Assembly (NCBI RefSeq): GCF_014192575.1
Contig: NZ_JACHYC010000004.1
Coordinates: forward strand, 62,001-126,000
Length of the DNA stretch: 64,000 nucleotides
From: Variovorax sp. Sphag1AA
Lineage (GTDB): Bacteria; Pseudomonadota; Gammaproteobacteria; Burkholderiales; Burkholderiaceae_C
Reading direction: 5' to 3'
Positions within the stretch are counted from its first letter, which is position 1. Each line of letters opens with the position of its first letter. The notes beneath the pieces were generated by a model. It was given only the letters and a program-made list of their open reading frames with translations. It was not told the DNA's origin and made no database searches. This document shows positions 56,617-64,000 of the stretch, in pieces. The position numbers and the translations under genes were made by a program.

Positions 56617-57511
56617 CCGGCCAGTAATCCGGGTCGGCAAAGCGCTCGGCCAGCAGGTCGAGCAGCAGGCGCAACGCGACCGGCATCTGGCGCCGCGATC
56701 CGTACAGGCCATAGACGCCAAGCGGCTGCGGCACCGCTTCCGGCAGCAGCGCCACGAGCCGCCCTTCCGCGACCAACTTCCTCGCCGAGTAGACGGGTTG
56801 CATGGTGATGCCCGCACCCTCGACTGCCGCCGCGAGCAGCACGTTCGACTCGTTGGCACTGAGGGTGCCGCTGACCGGCACTGCGAGCCGCTCTCCGGCC
56901 ACGTCGAACTCCCACAGGCTTTTTCCGAAGTACGAATAGGTCAGGCAGTTGTGGGTCGCCAGATCCTGCACCCGACGCGGCCGCCCTTGCGCCGCCAGAT
57001 AGGCCGGTGACGCGCAGATCAGCGAATCGCAGCGTCCCAAAGGCCGCGCAATCAGGTTCGGATCGAGATCATTGGTGATACGAACGGCAAGGTCGATCCG
57101 CTCCTCGACGAGGTTCACCGACCGCGGCCCAATCTGCAGGTCGATCGCGGCCAGCGGATAGCGGCGCAGAAATTCGGCCACCGTGGCAGCCAGCACGTCC
57201 TGCGCAAGCGACTGCGAGCAGGCCACGCGCAGCAACCCGCGCGGCACGTCGTCTTCATTGGTGGACGCGACGGCCATCTCCGCGGCCAGCTCCAGCATGC
57301 GGCGGCAGCGTGCGAGGGTCTCGCGGCCGGGCTCCGTCAAGCTCAAGCGGCGCGTGGTTCGGTGCAGCAGGCGGGCGCCGGCCCACTCCTCCATCTGCGC
57401 CAGATAGCGCGTGACCATCGCGCGCGACATGTCCAGCGCCTCGGCAGCGGCGGTCATGCTGCCTTTTTCGGCGATGCAGACGAAGACTTCAGCGGCGGTG
57501 ACCCGGTCCAT
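56561..57511 (-). CDS. LysR-family transcriptional regulator
   Basis: A 316-residue LTTR with the N-terminal winged helix (MDRVTAAEVFVCIAEKGSMTAAAEALDMSRAMVTRYLAQMEEWAG) and the effector domain (GLLRVACSQSLAQDVLAATVAEFL, AAAVEGAGITMQPVYSARKLV). Its Pro/Arg-rich tail (PVRPPGPRPDTARARN) is encoded opposite the 3' end of the HPP-CBS gene. It is divergent from the DsbA-like/NAD(P)-reductase pair, 78 bp away, and probably controls it. Confidence 0.92.
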   Translation of the reverse strand: MDRVTAAEVFVCIAEKGSMTAAAEALDMSRAMVTRYLAQMEEWAGARLLHRTTRRLSLTEPGRETLARCRRMLELAAEMAVASTNEDDVPRGLLRVACSQSLAQDVLAATVAEFLRRYPLAAIDLQIGPRSVNLVEERIDLAVRITNDLDPNLIARPLGRCDSLICASPAYLAAQGRPRRVQDLATHNCLTYSYFGKSLWEFDVAGERLAVPVSGTLSANESNVLLAAAVEGAGITMQPVYSARKLVAEGRLVALLPEAVPQPLGVYGLYGSRRQMPVALRLLLDLLAERFADPDYWPVRPPGPRPDTARARNRTA

Positions 57512-57589
57512 ATTCGATCGAATGAAGCAACAAACCTGCCCATCCTAAGGTGTTTTTTGATCGAACCAAGAAACCTACGATCGCGCTCC

Positions 57590-58261
57590 ATGACATCCAG
57601 CAAGCCGCCGCGACAGGCCACCCTTCACTACATCTTCGATCCGCTCTGTGGCTGGTGCTATGCCGCCGCGCCGCTGGTCGACGCGGCTCGCGCCGTCCCA
57701 GGCCTCCGGATCGAGCTTCACGGCGGCGGAATGATGACCGGCCCCAACCGGCGCCCCATCACCTCGGCGTGGCGCAGCTATGTGATGCCCCATGACCACC
57801 GTATCGCCGAGCTCAGCGGTCAGCCCTTCGGTGCAGCCTACTTTGACGGCCTGCTCAACGACGTGGGAGCGATGCTCGATTCGGCCCCGCCGCTCACTGC
57901 GGTGCTCGCAGCGCAAGCGGTCGCAGATCGTGGCCTCGACATGCTCAACCGCGTGCAGCGCGCCCACTATGTCGACGGCCGCCGAATCGCCGAACGGCCC
58001 GTTCTTGAAGACCTCGCGGCCGACATCGACCTCGCACCGACCACCTTTGCGACGGCCTACGACGAGCTGAGCGGCGAATCCACCCATCGCCACATCGCCC
58101 ACAGCCGCCAATGGCTCGCGAGAGCGGGCGGGCAAGGCTTTCCCACCTTTGCGCTCGAAACGCCCACCGCGCAGGTCGTGCCTGTCGAAGCCGGGCGCTT
58201 TCTCGGCCAGCCCGACGCCTGGACCACGCAGCTTCAACAGCTGATCGCCCAAGTCGCCTGA
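57590..58261 (+). CDS. DsbA-family thiol oxidoreductase, cytoplasmic type
   Basis: A 223-residue thioredoxin-fold protein with an early CXXC motif in FDPLCGWCYAAAPLV and the usual helical insertion. It ends GQGFPTFALET, the cis-Pro-containing strand of DsbA-like folds, and PDAWTTQLQQLIAQ. No signal peptide is visible, so it resembles cytoplasmic FrnE/2-hydroxychromene-isomerase-like members. The ATG at 57590 is used. It is followed after 51 bp by an NAD(P)-binding reductase gene, both divergent from a LysR gene. Confidence 0.88.
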   Translation: MTSSKPPRQATLHYIFDPLCGWCYAAAPLVDAARAVPGLRIELHGGGMMTGPNRRPITSAWRSYVMPHDHRIAELSGQPFGAAYFDGLLNDVGAMLDSAPPLTAVLAAQAVADRGLDMLNRVQRAHYVDGRRIAERPVLEDLAADIDLAPTTFATAYDELSGESTHRHIAHSRQWLARAGGQGFPTFALETPTAQVVPVEAGRFLGQPDAWTTQLQQLIAQVA

Positions 58262-58312
58262 CCCTCACCCCATCCTGCTGTCACTTCTCCAATCTCTGAA
58301 AGAGTTCACACC

Positions 58313-58927
58313 ATGAAGATCGTCATCCTCGGCATTTCGGGCCGCGTCGGCTCGCGGATCGCCAATGAATTGCTTCAACGCGGCCACACCATCACCGGCA
58401 TCGCCCGCAAGATCGAAGGCGTGGCCGAGCGCCCCCAACTCACCCTGAAGGCGGCCGACGCCACCTCGGTCGATGCGCTCGTACCGCTGCTGCGCGGTCA
58501 CGACGTTTTGATCAGCGCAACCCGCTTCGAAGGCGGCATCGATGCCAAGACGCTCATCGCCGCGGCAAAAAATGCGGGCGTGCCGCGCGTGCTGGTCGTA
58601 GGTGGCGCAGGCAGCCTCGAAGTGGCACCGGGCAAGGCGCTCGTCGACACGCCCGACTTCCCGGAGGCCTACAAGCCCGAAGCCATCGCGGGTCGCGTGC
58701 TCCTCGACGCGCTGCGCGCCGAGAAAGACCTCGACTGGACCTTCCTTTCGCCTTCGGCGCTCTTCGTGCCGGGCGAGCGCACCTACAAGTTCCGCCTCGG
58801 CGGCGATGGCCTCTTGACCGACGAAACGGGCAAGAGCTGGATCTCGATGGAGGACTACGCGATCGCGATGGCCGATGAAGTCGAGATTCCCAAGCACTCT
58901 CGGCAGCGATTCACCGTGGGGTACTGA
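58313..58927 (+). CDS. NAD(P)H-binding Rossmann-fold reductase (YwnB/NmrA-like)
   Basis: A 204-residue atypical SDR. It opens MKIVILGISGRVGSRIANELLQRGHTITG with the GxxGxxG cofactor motif, has VPRVLVVGGAGSLEV mid-way and LDWTFLSPSALFVPG near the end. Such proteins reduce or merely sense NAD(P)H (NmrA/HSCARG type). Substrate unknown. Paired with the DsbA-like gene upstream under a divergent LysR, so a redox-stress role is a fair guess. A structured repeat begins 5 nt past its stop. Confidence 0.88.
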   Translation: MKIVILGISGRVGSRIANELLQRGHTITGIARKIEGVAERPQLTLKAADATSVDALVPLLRGHDVLISATRFEGGIDAKTLIAAAKNAGVPRVLVVGGAGSLEVAPGKALVDTPDFPEAYKPEAIAGRVLLDALRAEKDLDWTFLSPSALFVPGERTYKFRLGGDGLLTDETGKSWISMEDYAIAMADEVEIPKHSRQRFTVGY

Positions 58928-58932
58928 CTACA

Positions 58933-59024
58933 CCCCCAGGCTCGCGCACTTCGTGTCGCTCTCCACCCCCTTGCAGGGGGCGATACCAGCGGACCGGCGG
59001 AGCCGGATCCGCGGTATCCCTGGT
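58933..59024 (+). repeat. Structured intergenic repeat, copy 4
   Basis: A fourth copy. Hairpin 1 is GCG-CAC-TTC-GTG-T-CGC, hairpin 2 is CCCCC-TTGCA-GGGGG, and hairpin 3 runs from GATACC (58982) to GGTATC (59018) with inner CCGGC-GGA-GCCGG. A closing stem CCAGG/CCTGG (58936 with 59020) is possible. It begins 5 nt after the reductase stop and ends 9 nt before the facing SRPBCC gene stop. Confidence 0.9.
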
Positions 59025-59033
59025 TTTGCGAGG

Positions 59034-59432
59034 TCAGGTGTGAGTTTCCAGGGTGCGCTTCATCGCTTGCATGCCGGCGTCGATCATGGCTGCGATCGGC
59101 TCGGCCATGGCGTTGGGCAAGAGGTCGGCGACCCAGACCAGACGGCTGTGCGTGGCGTCTTCGGGGTACACCTGCAGCGATGCGTTGTGATGCGTGAGCC
59201 GGCCGCCAGAGGCCGACCATGCGATGCGGCGCGTCGCGTCATCGACGTCGACGATCACCTCGCGCGCGACGATGCCGTTGGCGAAAGTGACGATGCGCGC
59301 ATCTCCTTCAAGCTTGCAGTCGGTCACGAAGCCGGGCACCAGCCGGCGATGGATCTCACCGACGTCGCGCACCGCGTCCCAGATGTGGGCGGCGCTCGCC
59401 GTGACCTGCATTTCCCGCCGAATGGATGCCAT
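59034..59432 (-). CDS. SRPBCC-family (polyketide cyclase-like) protein
   Basis: A 132-residue START-like/SRPBCC domain protein: REMQVTASAAHIWDAVRDVGEIHRRLVPGFV at the N-terminus, a central GDARIVTFANGIVAREVIVDVDD strand pair, SRLVWVADLLPNAMAEPIAAMIDAGMQAMKRTLE as the long C-terminal helix. The fold binds hydrophobic ligands; no specific role can be given. It lies between the structured repeat and the liv operon, on the liv strand. Confidence 0.85.
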   Translation of the reverse strand: MASIRREMQVTASAAHIWDAVRDVGEIHRRLVPGFVTDCKLEGDARIVTFANGIVAREVIVDVDDATRRIAWSASGGRLTHHNASLQVYPEDATHSRLVWVADLLPNAMAEPIAAMIDAGMQAMKRTLETHT

Positions 59433-59465
59433 GCGCGTCTCCTTTCGAAGCTCGAATCAGTGTAG

Positions 59466-59487
59466 GGGCGCGGCACCCGCCGCGCCC
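59466..59487 (-). terminator. Perfect GC hairpin after livF
   Basis: GGGCGCGGC and GCCGCGCCC form a perfect 9-bp stem with a 4-nt loop, 7 nt past the livF stop on the minus strand. There is no T-run, so it may act with Rho or as a 3'-stabiliser. Confidence 0.5.
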
Positions 59488-59494
59488 GTGCCGC

Positions 59495-60199
59495 TCAGCG
59501 GGAAACGCCGAGCAGCCGATCCAGCACCTCGGGCTGCGTACGCAGCGTCGCGGCGTGATCGGCATGCACCACGGTGCCGTGGTCGAGCACCACCGCCTCG
59601 TCCGAGATGGCGAGGATCGCCTGCGGATGCTGCTCGACGACGATCGCCGCCAGCCCTTCATCCCGCGTGATGCGGCGGATGGCGCGCAGAAGCTCTTCCA
59701 CGATGATCGGCGCGAGCCCTTCGAGCGGCTCGTCGAGCAGCAGCAGCGTCGGGTTCACCACCAACGCGCGACCGACTGCGAGCATCTGCTGCTCGCCGCC
59801 CGACAACTGCGTGCCCAGGTTGCTCTTGCGCTCGGCCAGGCGCGGGAACATCTCGTAGACGCGCTGTGCATTCCACCTTCCCGGCCGTTCGACCGCGGTG
59901 AGGTTCTCGTGCACCGTGAGCGACTTGAAGATATTGCGCTCCTGCGGCACCCAGCCGATACCGACCGCGGCTCGCTGGTGCGAAGGCAGCTTGTGCAATG
60001 CGTTGCCGCCGAGCGTGATCGTGCCGGCATGCTGGCGCGTTGCGCCTGCGAGCGTGTTGATCAGCGTGGTCTTTCCGGTGCCGTTGCGGCCCAGCAGCGC
60101 CAAGGTCTGCCCTTCGCCGAGCGAAAAGGAAATATCGTGCAGCACGACCGCTTCGCCGTAACCCGCGCTCAGGTTCTCGATACGCAGCAGCTCAGACAT
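59495..60199 (-). CDS. livF: Branched-chain amino acid-type ABC transporter, ATP-binding LivF
   Basis: A 234-residue ABC ATPase. Walker A LLGRNGTGKTTL, Q-loop VPQERNIFKSL, signature LSGGEQQMLAVGRAL, Walker B LLLLDEPLEGLAP and the switch His in VVEQHPQAIL are all intact. It begins [15 protein letters not shown] at the ATG at 60199. It overlaps livG by 8 bp and is the last gene of the operon. It pairs with LivG to power uptake through LivH/LivM. Confidence 0.95.
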   Translation of the reverse strand: MSELLRIENLSAGYGEAVVLHDISFSLGEGQTLALLGRNGTGKTTLINTLAGATRQHAGTITLGGNALHKLPSHQRAAVGIGWVPQERNIFKSLTVHENLTAVERPGRWNAQRVYEMFPRLAERKSNLGTQLSGGEQQMLAVGRALVVNPTLLLLDEPLEGLAPIIVEELLRAIRRITRDEGLAAIVVEQHPQAILAISDEAVVLDHGTVVHADHAATLRTQPEVLDRLLGVSR

Positions 60200-60974
60200 G
60201 TGCCTCTCCATGGCCCAGGTAGACCTCCTTGACCTTCGGGTCGTTCGCGATCGTGTCCGGGTCGCCTTCAGTGAGCAGCGTGCCATTGACGAGCACCGTC
60301 ATCCGGTCGGCAAAGCTGAACACCAGATCCATGTCGTGCTCGATGAGCAGCACCGACACGTCGGCCGGCAGTGCGGCCACCGTCTCGAGCAGTTCCTCGC
60401 GCTCGCCCGCCGGCACGCCAGCCACGGGCTCGTCGAGCAGCAGCACGCGCGGCTCGCAGGCCAGCGCGATCGCGATTTCGAGCAGGCGGCGCTTGCCGTA
60501 GGCCAGATGCTTGGTCTGCTGGTTGGCAACGTCGGCGAGCCGGAACTGCTCGAGCAACTGACCCGCACGTTCGGCAACCTGCTTCGAGCTGCCCAGCGGC
60601 CGCCACCAGTCGGTGCCGGCGCCGGTGTGCTGCGAGACGACGAGCGCGAGCGTCTCCAGCGGCGACATCGAATCGAACAGCTGGTTGATCTGGAAGGTGC
60701 GCACCATGCCGCGCGCCACCCGCTTGTGTGGTGCGAGGCGCGTGATGTCCTCGCCTTCGAGCACGATGCGGCCTTCGGTCGGCGTGAGCACGCCGGTCAA
60801 CAGGTTGATCAGCGTGGTCTTGCCCGCGCCGTTCGGCCCGATCAGCGCATGACGCGCGCCGCGCCGCAGGTTCAGCGACACGTTGTTGGTTGCCGTGATG
60901 CCGCCGAAGCGCATCACCAGGCCGGTGGCCGAGAGGACGATGTCGTTCACGTTGTTGTTGTTTGCAGAGCTCAC
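60192..60974 (-). CDS. livG: Branched-chain amino acid-type ABC transporter, ATP-binding LivG
   Basis: A 260-residue ABC ATPase. Walker [19 protein letters not shown], Walker [17 protein letters not shown] and switch His [17 protein letters not shown] are present. The signature is [16 protein letters not shown], the LivG-type variant of LSGGQ. An Asn-rich N-terminus ([10 protein letters not shown]) precedes the domain. Its ATG overlaps the livM stop (ATGA). Confidence 0.95.
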   Translation of the reverse strand: MSSANNNNVNDIVLSATGLVMRFGGITATNNVSLNLRRGARHALIGPNGAGKTTLINLLTGVLTPTEGRIVLEGEDITRLAPHKRVARGMVRTFQINQLFDSMSPLETLALVVSQHTGAGTDWWRPLGSSKQVAERAGQLLEQFRLADVANQQTKHLAYGKRRLLEIAIALACEPRVLLLDEPVAGVPAGEREELLETVAALPADVSVLLIEHDMDLVFSFADRMTVLVNGTLLTEGDPDTIANDPKVKEVYLGHGEAHV

Positions 60975-61951
60975 GGCTTGGCACTCCCTGCACTTTTCCG
61001 GGCGCCGAACCAGGTCCAGGGCTTGAGCAGCCGGTCACGGCCGACGAGCACCAGCAGCACGAGAATCAGGCCGATCCAGAACATCCAGTACTGCGGCGTG
61101 ACCGCAGAGAGCGTGTCCTGCAGCACCTTGAACACGATCGCGCCGGCAATGCCGCCGTAGAGCCAGCCCACGCCGCCGATGACCAGCATCAGCATCACGT
61201 CGGCCGAGCGGTCGAAGGCCAGCACGTCGAGCGATGCGAAGCCCGTGGTCTGCGCGAGCAAGGCGCCCGCGCCGCCCGCCACTGCGGCGGCGATGGTGTA
61301 GATCACGGACAGGCGCGGAACCACCGGGATGCCGATCGCCATGGCCCGCAGGCGGTTGTCGCGGATCGCCTTGAGCGTCGCGCCGAACGGCGAATGCACC
61401 AGCCGGCGCATCAGCAGGAAGAGCAGCAGCGTCACCGAGAGCGAATACCAGGCGGCCGTGCGACCGAAGAGATCGAAGTCGAACTTGCCGAGCACAGGGC
61501 CCATGACCACGCCCTGCAAACCGTCGGTACCGCCGGTGAGCCAATCGAGCTTGTTCGCGAGTTCGAGCAGGAGCAGTGCCGTGCCGAGCGTGACCATCAG
61601 CCGCGTGAGGTCGGTGCCGCGCAGGATGGTGACGCTTGCGATGGTGCCCAGCAGGCCCGCGACGACGATCGCCACGACCAGCCCGACCGTCGGATCGGGC
61701 ATCACGTGCTTCGCGAACAACGCGGCCGTGTAGGCGCCCAGCCCGAAGAAGCCTGCATGGCCCAGCGACACGATGCCGGTGTAGCCGAGGATCAGGTCCA
61801 GAGACATCGCAAAGAGCGCGACGATCGCGATCTCGTTGATCATGAGCGCGTGCGACGGAAGCAGCAGCGGCAGCACGAAGGCCACGGCCCACACCACGAA
61901 CTCCACCGGGCGCCAGCGCGCCTTTGCCAGCAAGGGGGATTGGAAGTCCAT
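60971..61951 (-). CDS. livM: Branched-chain amino acid-type ABC transporter permease LivM
   Basis: A 326-residue permease with 8-10 hydrophobic helices and the family motifs ALFAMSLDLILGYTGIVSLGHAGFFGLGAY, SPFGATLKAIRDNRLRAMAIGI (coupling-helix EAA-like loop) and VLAFDRSADVMLMLVIGGVG. The ATG at 61951 overlaps the livH stop by one base (TGATG). Confidence 0.94.
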   Translation of the reverse strand: MDFQSPLLAKARWRPVEFVVWAVAFVLPLLLPSHALMINEIAIVALFAMSLDLILGYTGIVSLGHAGFFGLGAYTAALFAKHVMPDPTVGLVVAIVVAGLLGTIASVTILRGTDLTRLMVTLGTALLLLELANKLDWLTGGTDGLQGVVMGPVLGKFDFDLFGRTAAWYSLSVTLLLFLLMRRLVHSPFGATLKAIRDNRLRAMAIGIPVVPRLSVIYTIAAAVAGGAGALLAQTTGFASLDVLAFDRSADVMLMLVIGGVGWLYGGIAGAIVFKVLQDTLSAVTPQYWMFWIGLILVLLVLVGRDRLLKPWTWFGARKSAGSAKP

Positions 61952-62823
61952 CACCGGCCTCCCTTGCGCGTGAAGAGACCTTGCGGCCGCCACATCAGGA
62001 TGAGGATCATCAGCAGGTAGACGGTGAAAGCGCCCATCTTCGGAATGAAGTATTTGCCCGCCACGTCGGCGATGCCGAGCAGCAGGGCCGCCAGCAGCGG
62101 CCCGGTAATCGACGTGGTGCCACCGACCGACACCACGATGAGGAAATAGATCATGTACTTGAGCGGAAAGGTCGGATCGAGCCCGAGGATCTCGGCCCCC
62201 AGCGCACCACCCAGACCCGCCAGCCCCGAGCCAACCGCGAAGGTCAGCAGGAACACCACGTTGACATTGATGCCCATGCCCGCGGCGACGCGCGGATCGT
62301 CGACCGAGGCGCGCAGCCTGCTGCCGAAGCGGGTCTTCGTGAGGATCAGTTGCAGCACCACGGTGAGCAACGCGCAGACCGCGATGATGAAGATGCGGTA
62401 GTGGCCCATGCCCAGCATGAACGGGCCGTCGCCGATCTCGGTGCGGCCGCGCAGCCAGTCGGGCAGATGCACGTTCTGCTGCGACGAGCCGACGAAATAG
62501 TCCACCGCCGCCACGGCCATGAAGGCAAGCCCGATCGAGAACATCACCTGGTCCAGGTGCGTCTTGCCGTACATCGGACGGTAGAGCGTGCGCTCGAGCA
62601 GCGCGCCCACCGCGCCGACCACGATGAACGCGAGCGGCAGGCAGAGCAGAAATGGCACGCCGAGCTTCTGCATGGCGAAGACCGTGAGATAGCCGCCCGC
62701 CATGGCGAAGGCGCCATGCGCGAGGTTGATGAAGTTCATCAACCCGAGCGTCACGGCCAATCCAACCGCGAGCACGAACAGCAGCATGCCGTAGGCAATG
62801 CCGTCAAAAAGGATGGTCAACAT
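61951..62823 (-). CDS. livH: Branched-chain amino acid-type ABC transporter permease LivH
   Basis: A 290-residue permease: ILFDGIAYGMLLFVLAVGLAVTLGLMNFINLAHGAFAMAGGYL, the coupling loop TRFGSRLRASVDDPRVAAGMGINV and GLGGALGAEILGLDPTFPLKYMIYFLIVVSVGG, with about eight hydrophobic helices. It lies 25 bp downstream of the substrate-binding-protein gene and is coupled to livM. Confidence 0.95.
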   Translation of the reverse strand: MLTILFDGIAYGMLLFVLAVGLAVTLGLMNFINLAHGAFAMAGGYLTVFAMQKLGVPFLLCLPLAFIVVGAVGALLERTLYRPMYGKTHLDQVMFSIGLAFMAVAAVDYFVGSSQQNVHLPDWLRGRTEIGDGPFMLGMGHYRIFIIAVCALLTVVLQLILTKTRFGSRLRASVDDPRVAAGMGINVNVVFLLTFAVGSGLAGLGGALGAEILGLDPTFPLKYMIYFLIVVSVGGTTSITGPLLAALLLGIADVAGKYFIPKMGAFTVYLLMILILMWRPQGLFTRKGGR

Positions 62824-62848
62824 GCTGCTGTCCGGAACCCTGTCGTGA

Positions 62849-64000
62849 TTACTTCGTCTTGCCTGGGTCCTTGACGGCCTTGATCACGTCGAATTCGACG
62901 TTGTAGAGCTGACCGTCCTTCTTCTCGACCTTGCGCAGGTAGATGTCCTGCGTGATGTCGCGCGTCTGGGCGTCGATTTCGACCGGGCCGCGCGGGCTTT
63001 CGAACTTCAGGCCCTTCATCGCGGCCAGAAGCGCGTCGCCGCTGCCTTCGCCCTTGGTGGCCTTGAGCGCTTCGTAGACCATGTGCATGCCGTCATAGCC
63101 GCCCATCGCCATGAAGTTCGGGCGCAGGCCCTTGTTGGCCTTGTCGAAGGCCTCGACGAACTTCTTGTTCAGTTCCGAAGGATGTGCAGCCGAGTAGTGG
63201 TGCGAGGTGACGATGCCGAGCATGCCTTCGCCCATGTTGTTGAGCTGTTCGTCATCCGTCAGGTCGCCGGTTCCGATGGCCTTGATGCCGGCCTTGTCCA
63301 GACCACGCTCGAAGAACTGCTTCATGACCGCAGCGCCGTTGCCCGAAGGAACGAAGATGAACAGCGCGTCGGGCTTGGCATCGCGAACCTTCTGCAGGAA
63401 GGGTGCGAAATCAGGGCTGCGCAGCGGCACGCGCAGCTTCTCGATCACCTTGCCGCCGTTCTTCTCGAAGCGCTCGCTGAAGAACTTCTCGGCGTCGTTG
63501 CCGGGACCGTAGTCCGACACCAGCGTCACGACCGACTTGATGCCGTTCTTCGGTGCCCAGTCAGCCAGGCCGACGGACGCCTGCGGCAGCGTGAAGCTCG
63601 AACGCAGCATGTACGGCGAAGCCTCGGTGATGGCCGACGTGGCGGCCGCCATCGTGATGGCCGGGGTCTTCGACTGCGTGGCGATCGGCGCCACCGCGAG
63701 TGCGATCGGCGTCAGGCCGAAGCCGGCAAGCACGTTGACCTTGTCATTGACCACCAGCTCCTGCGCGATGCGCTTGGCAACGTCCGGCAGACCGGTGTCG
63801 TCCTTGACGATCAGTTCCACCTTCTTGCCCGCAACGGTGTCGCCGTGCTGCGCCATGTACAGGCGCGCCCCTGCTTCGACTTCGCGGCCGGTGGAGGCCT
63901 GCTGCCCGGTCATGGGCAGGATCAGGCCGATCTTGAAAGTGTCGGCGGCATAGGCCAGCGGCATGGCCAGCGCGACGGCGGTCAGGCTGGCGGCCTGGAC
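62849..64000 (-). CDS. Branched-chain-type ABC transporter substrate-binding protein, 5' truncated by window edge
   Basis: About 383 codons are visible. The frame stays open to the right edge, where codons for LTAVALAMPLAYA form the end of a signal peptide before the mature start ADTFKIG, so the true start lies beyond 64000. The mature part has the LivJ/type I periplasmic fold (KIGLILPMTGQQASTGREVEAGARLY, VVTLVSDYGPGNDAEKFF, FIFVPSGNGAAVMKQFFERG). The ligand could be a branched amino acid, amide, urea or an aromatic acid; nothing here decides it. It heads the liv-type operon. Confidence 0.93.
   Translation of the reverse strand, partial: VQAASLTAVALAMPLAYAADTFKIGLILPMTGQQASTGREVEAGARLYMAQHGDTVAGKKVELIVKDDTGLPDVAKRIAQELVVNDKVNVLAGFGLTPIALAVAPIATQSKTPAITMAAATSAITEASPYMLRSSFTLPQASVGLADWAPKNGIKSVVTLVSDYGPGNDAEKFFSERFEKNGGKVIEKLRVPLRSPDFAPFLQKVRDAKPDALFIFVPSGNGAAVMKQFFERGLDKAGIKAIGTGDLTDDEQLNNMGEGMLGIVTSHHYSAAHPSELNKKFVEAFDKANKGLRPNFMAMGGYDGMHMVYEALKATKGEGSGDALLAAMKGLKFESPRGPVEIDAQTRDITQDIYLRKVEKKDGQLYNVEFDVIKAVKDPGKTK

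Noticed and set aside
62849-63964. Start of the substrate-binding protein at the ATG at 63964
   Set aside because: The frame continues to the window edge with hydrophobic codons that complete a signal peptide, so the true start is outside.

Overview
The window reads as one contiguous piece of a high-GC betaproteobacterial chromosome, most likely Comamonadaceae and plausibly Variovorax or a close relative. The reasons are the PhaP phasin, the EarP/EF-P(Arg32) pair, the surE-pcm-nlpD-rpoS-rlmD order, the priB-containing ribosomal operon and the style of the genes overall. This placement is an inference from gene content and order; no database search was made. I see no insertion sequence, prophage, CRISPR array or rRNA operon. 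The region is essentially core genome with a few accessory modules.

Left part (1-14.2 kb): the tail of a DUF498-like gene, a BCP peroxiredoxin, a PIN-PhoH ATPase, a small VOC / GyrI-like / WYL-regulator module, dnaB, the rpsF-priB-rpsR-rplI operon, an orphan 162-aa protein, divergent ppsA/ppsR, and ahpC-ahpF behind an OxyR-like site.

Iron block (14.4-18.3 kb): bacterioferritin, bfd, a possible 24-residue membrane peptide, tonB-exbB-exbD, hemP and a HbpS/GlcG-like gene. Two promoters (bfd and hemP) carry overlapping Fur-box-like sequences.

Stress and housekeeping block (18.4-31.5 kb): a Bax-inhibitor-1 protein, rlmD, rpoS, nlpD, pcm, surE, a quinone reductase, an H-NS-like protein, tRNA-His, ppiD, tRNA-Val, HU, and an accessory tartrate-dehydrogenase / haloacetate-dehalogenase-like pair with a divergent LysR gene.

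Middle (31.5-47 kb): osmC-uvrC-pgsA-eamA facing away from earP-efp; a LOG-family gene; a translationally coupled minus-strand string pncB-nhaD-hydroxyacid dehydrogenase-rmuC-MFS; CsbD and a secreted twin-CX10C protein; and a coupled histone-deacetylase-like / thioesterase pair.

Right part (47-64 kb): phaP with two matches to the PhbF/PhaR operator, an HSD10-like dehydrogenase, BrkB, dnaG-rpoD, a Bcr/CflA efflux pump, an HPP-CBS membrane protein, a LysR-DsbA-reductase module, an SRPBCC protein and a livJHMGF-type ABC operon whose binding-protein gene runs off the right edge.

The most unusual signal is a roughly 90-bp structured intergenic element present in four copies (32982, 38339, 45503, 58933). 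Its hairpin arms change together between copies, and three copies begin 4-5 nt after a stop codon and fill a convergent intergenic gap.
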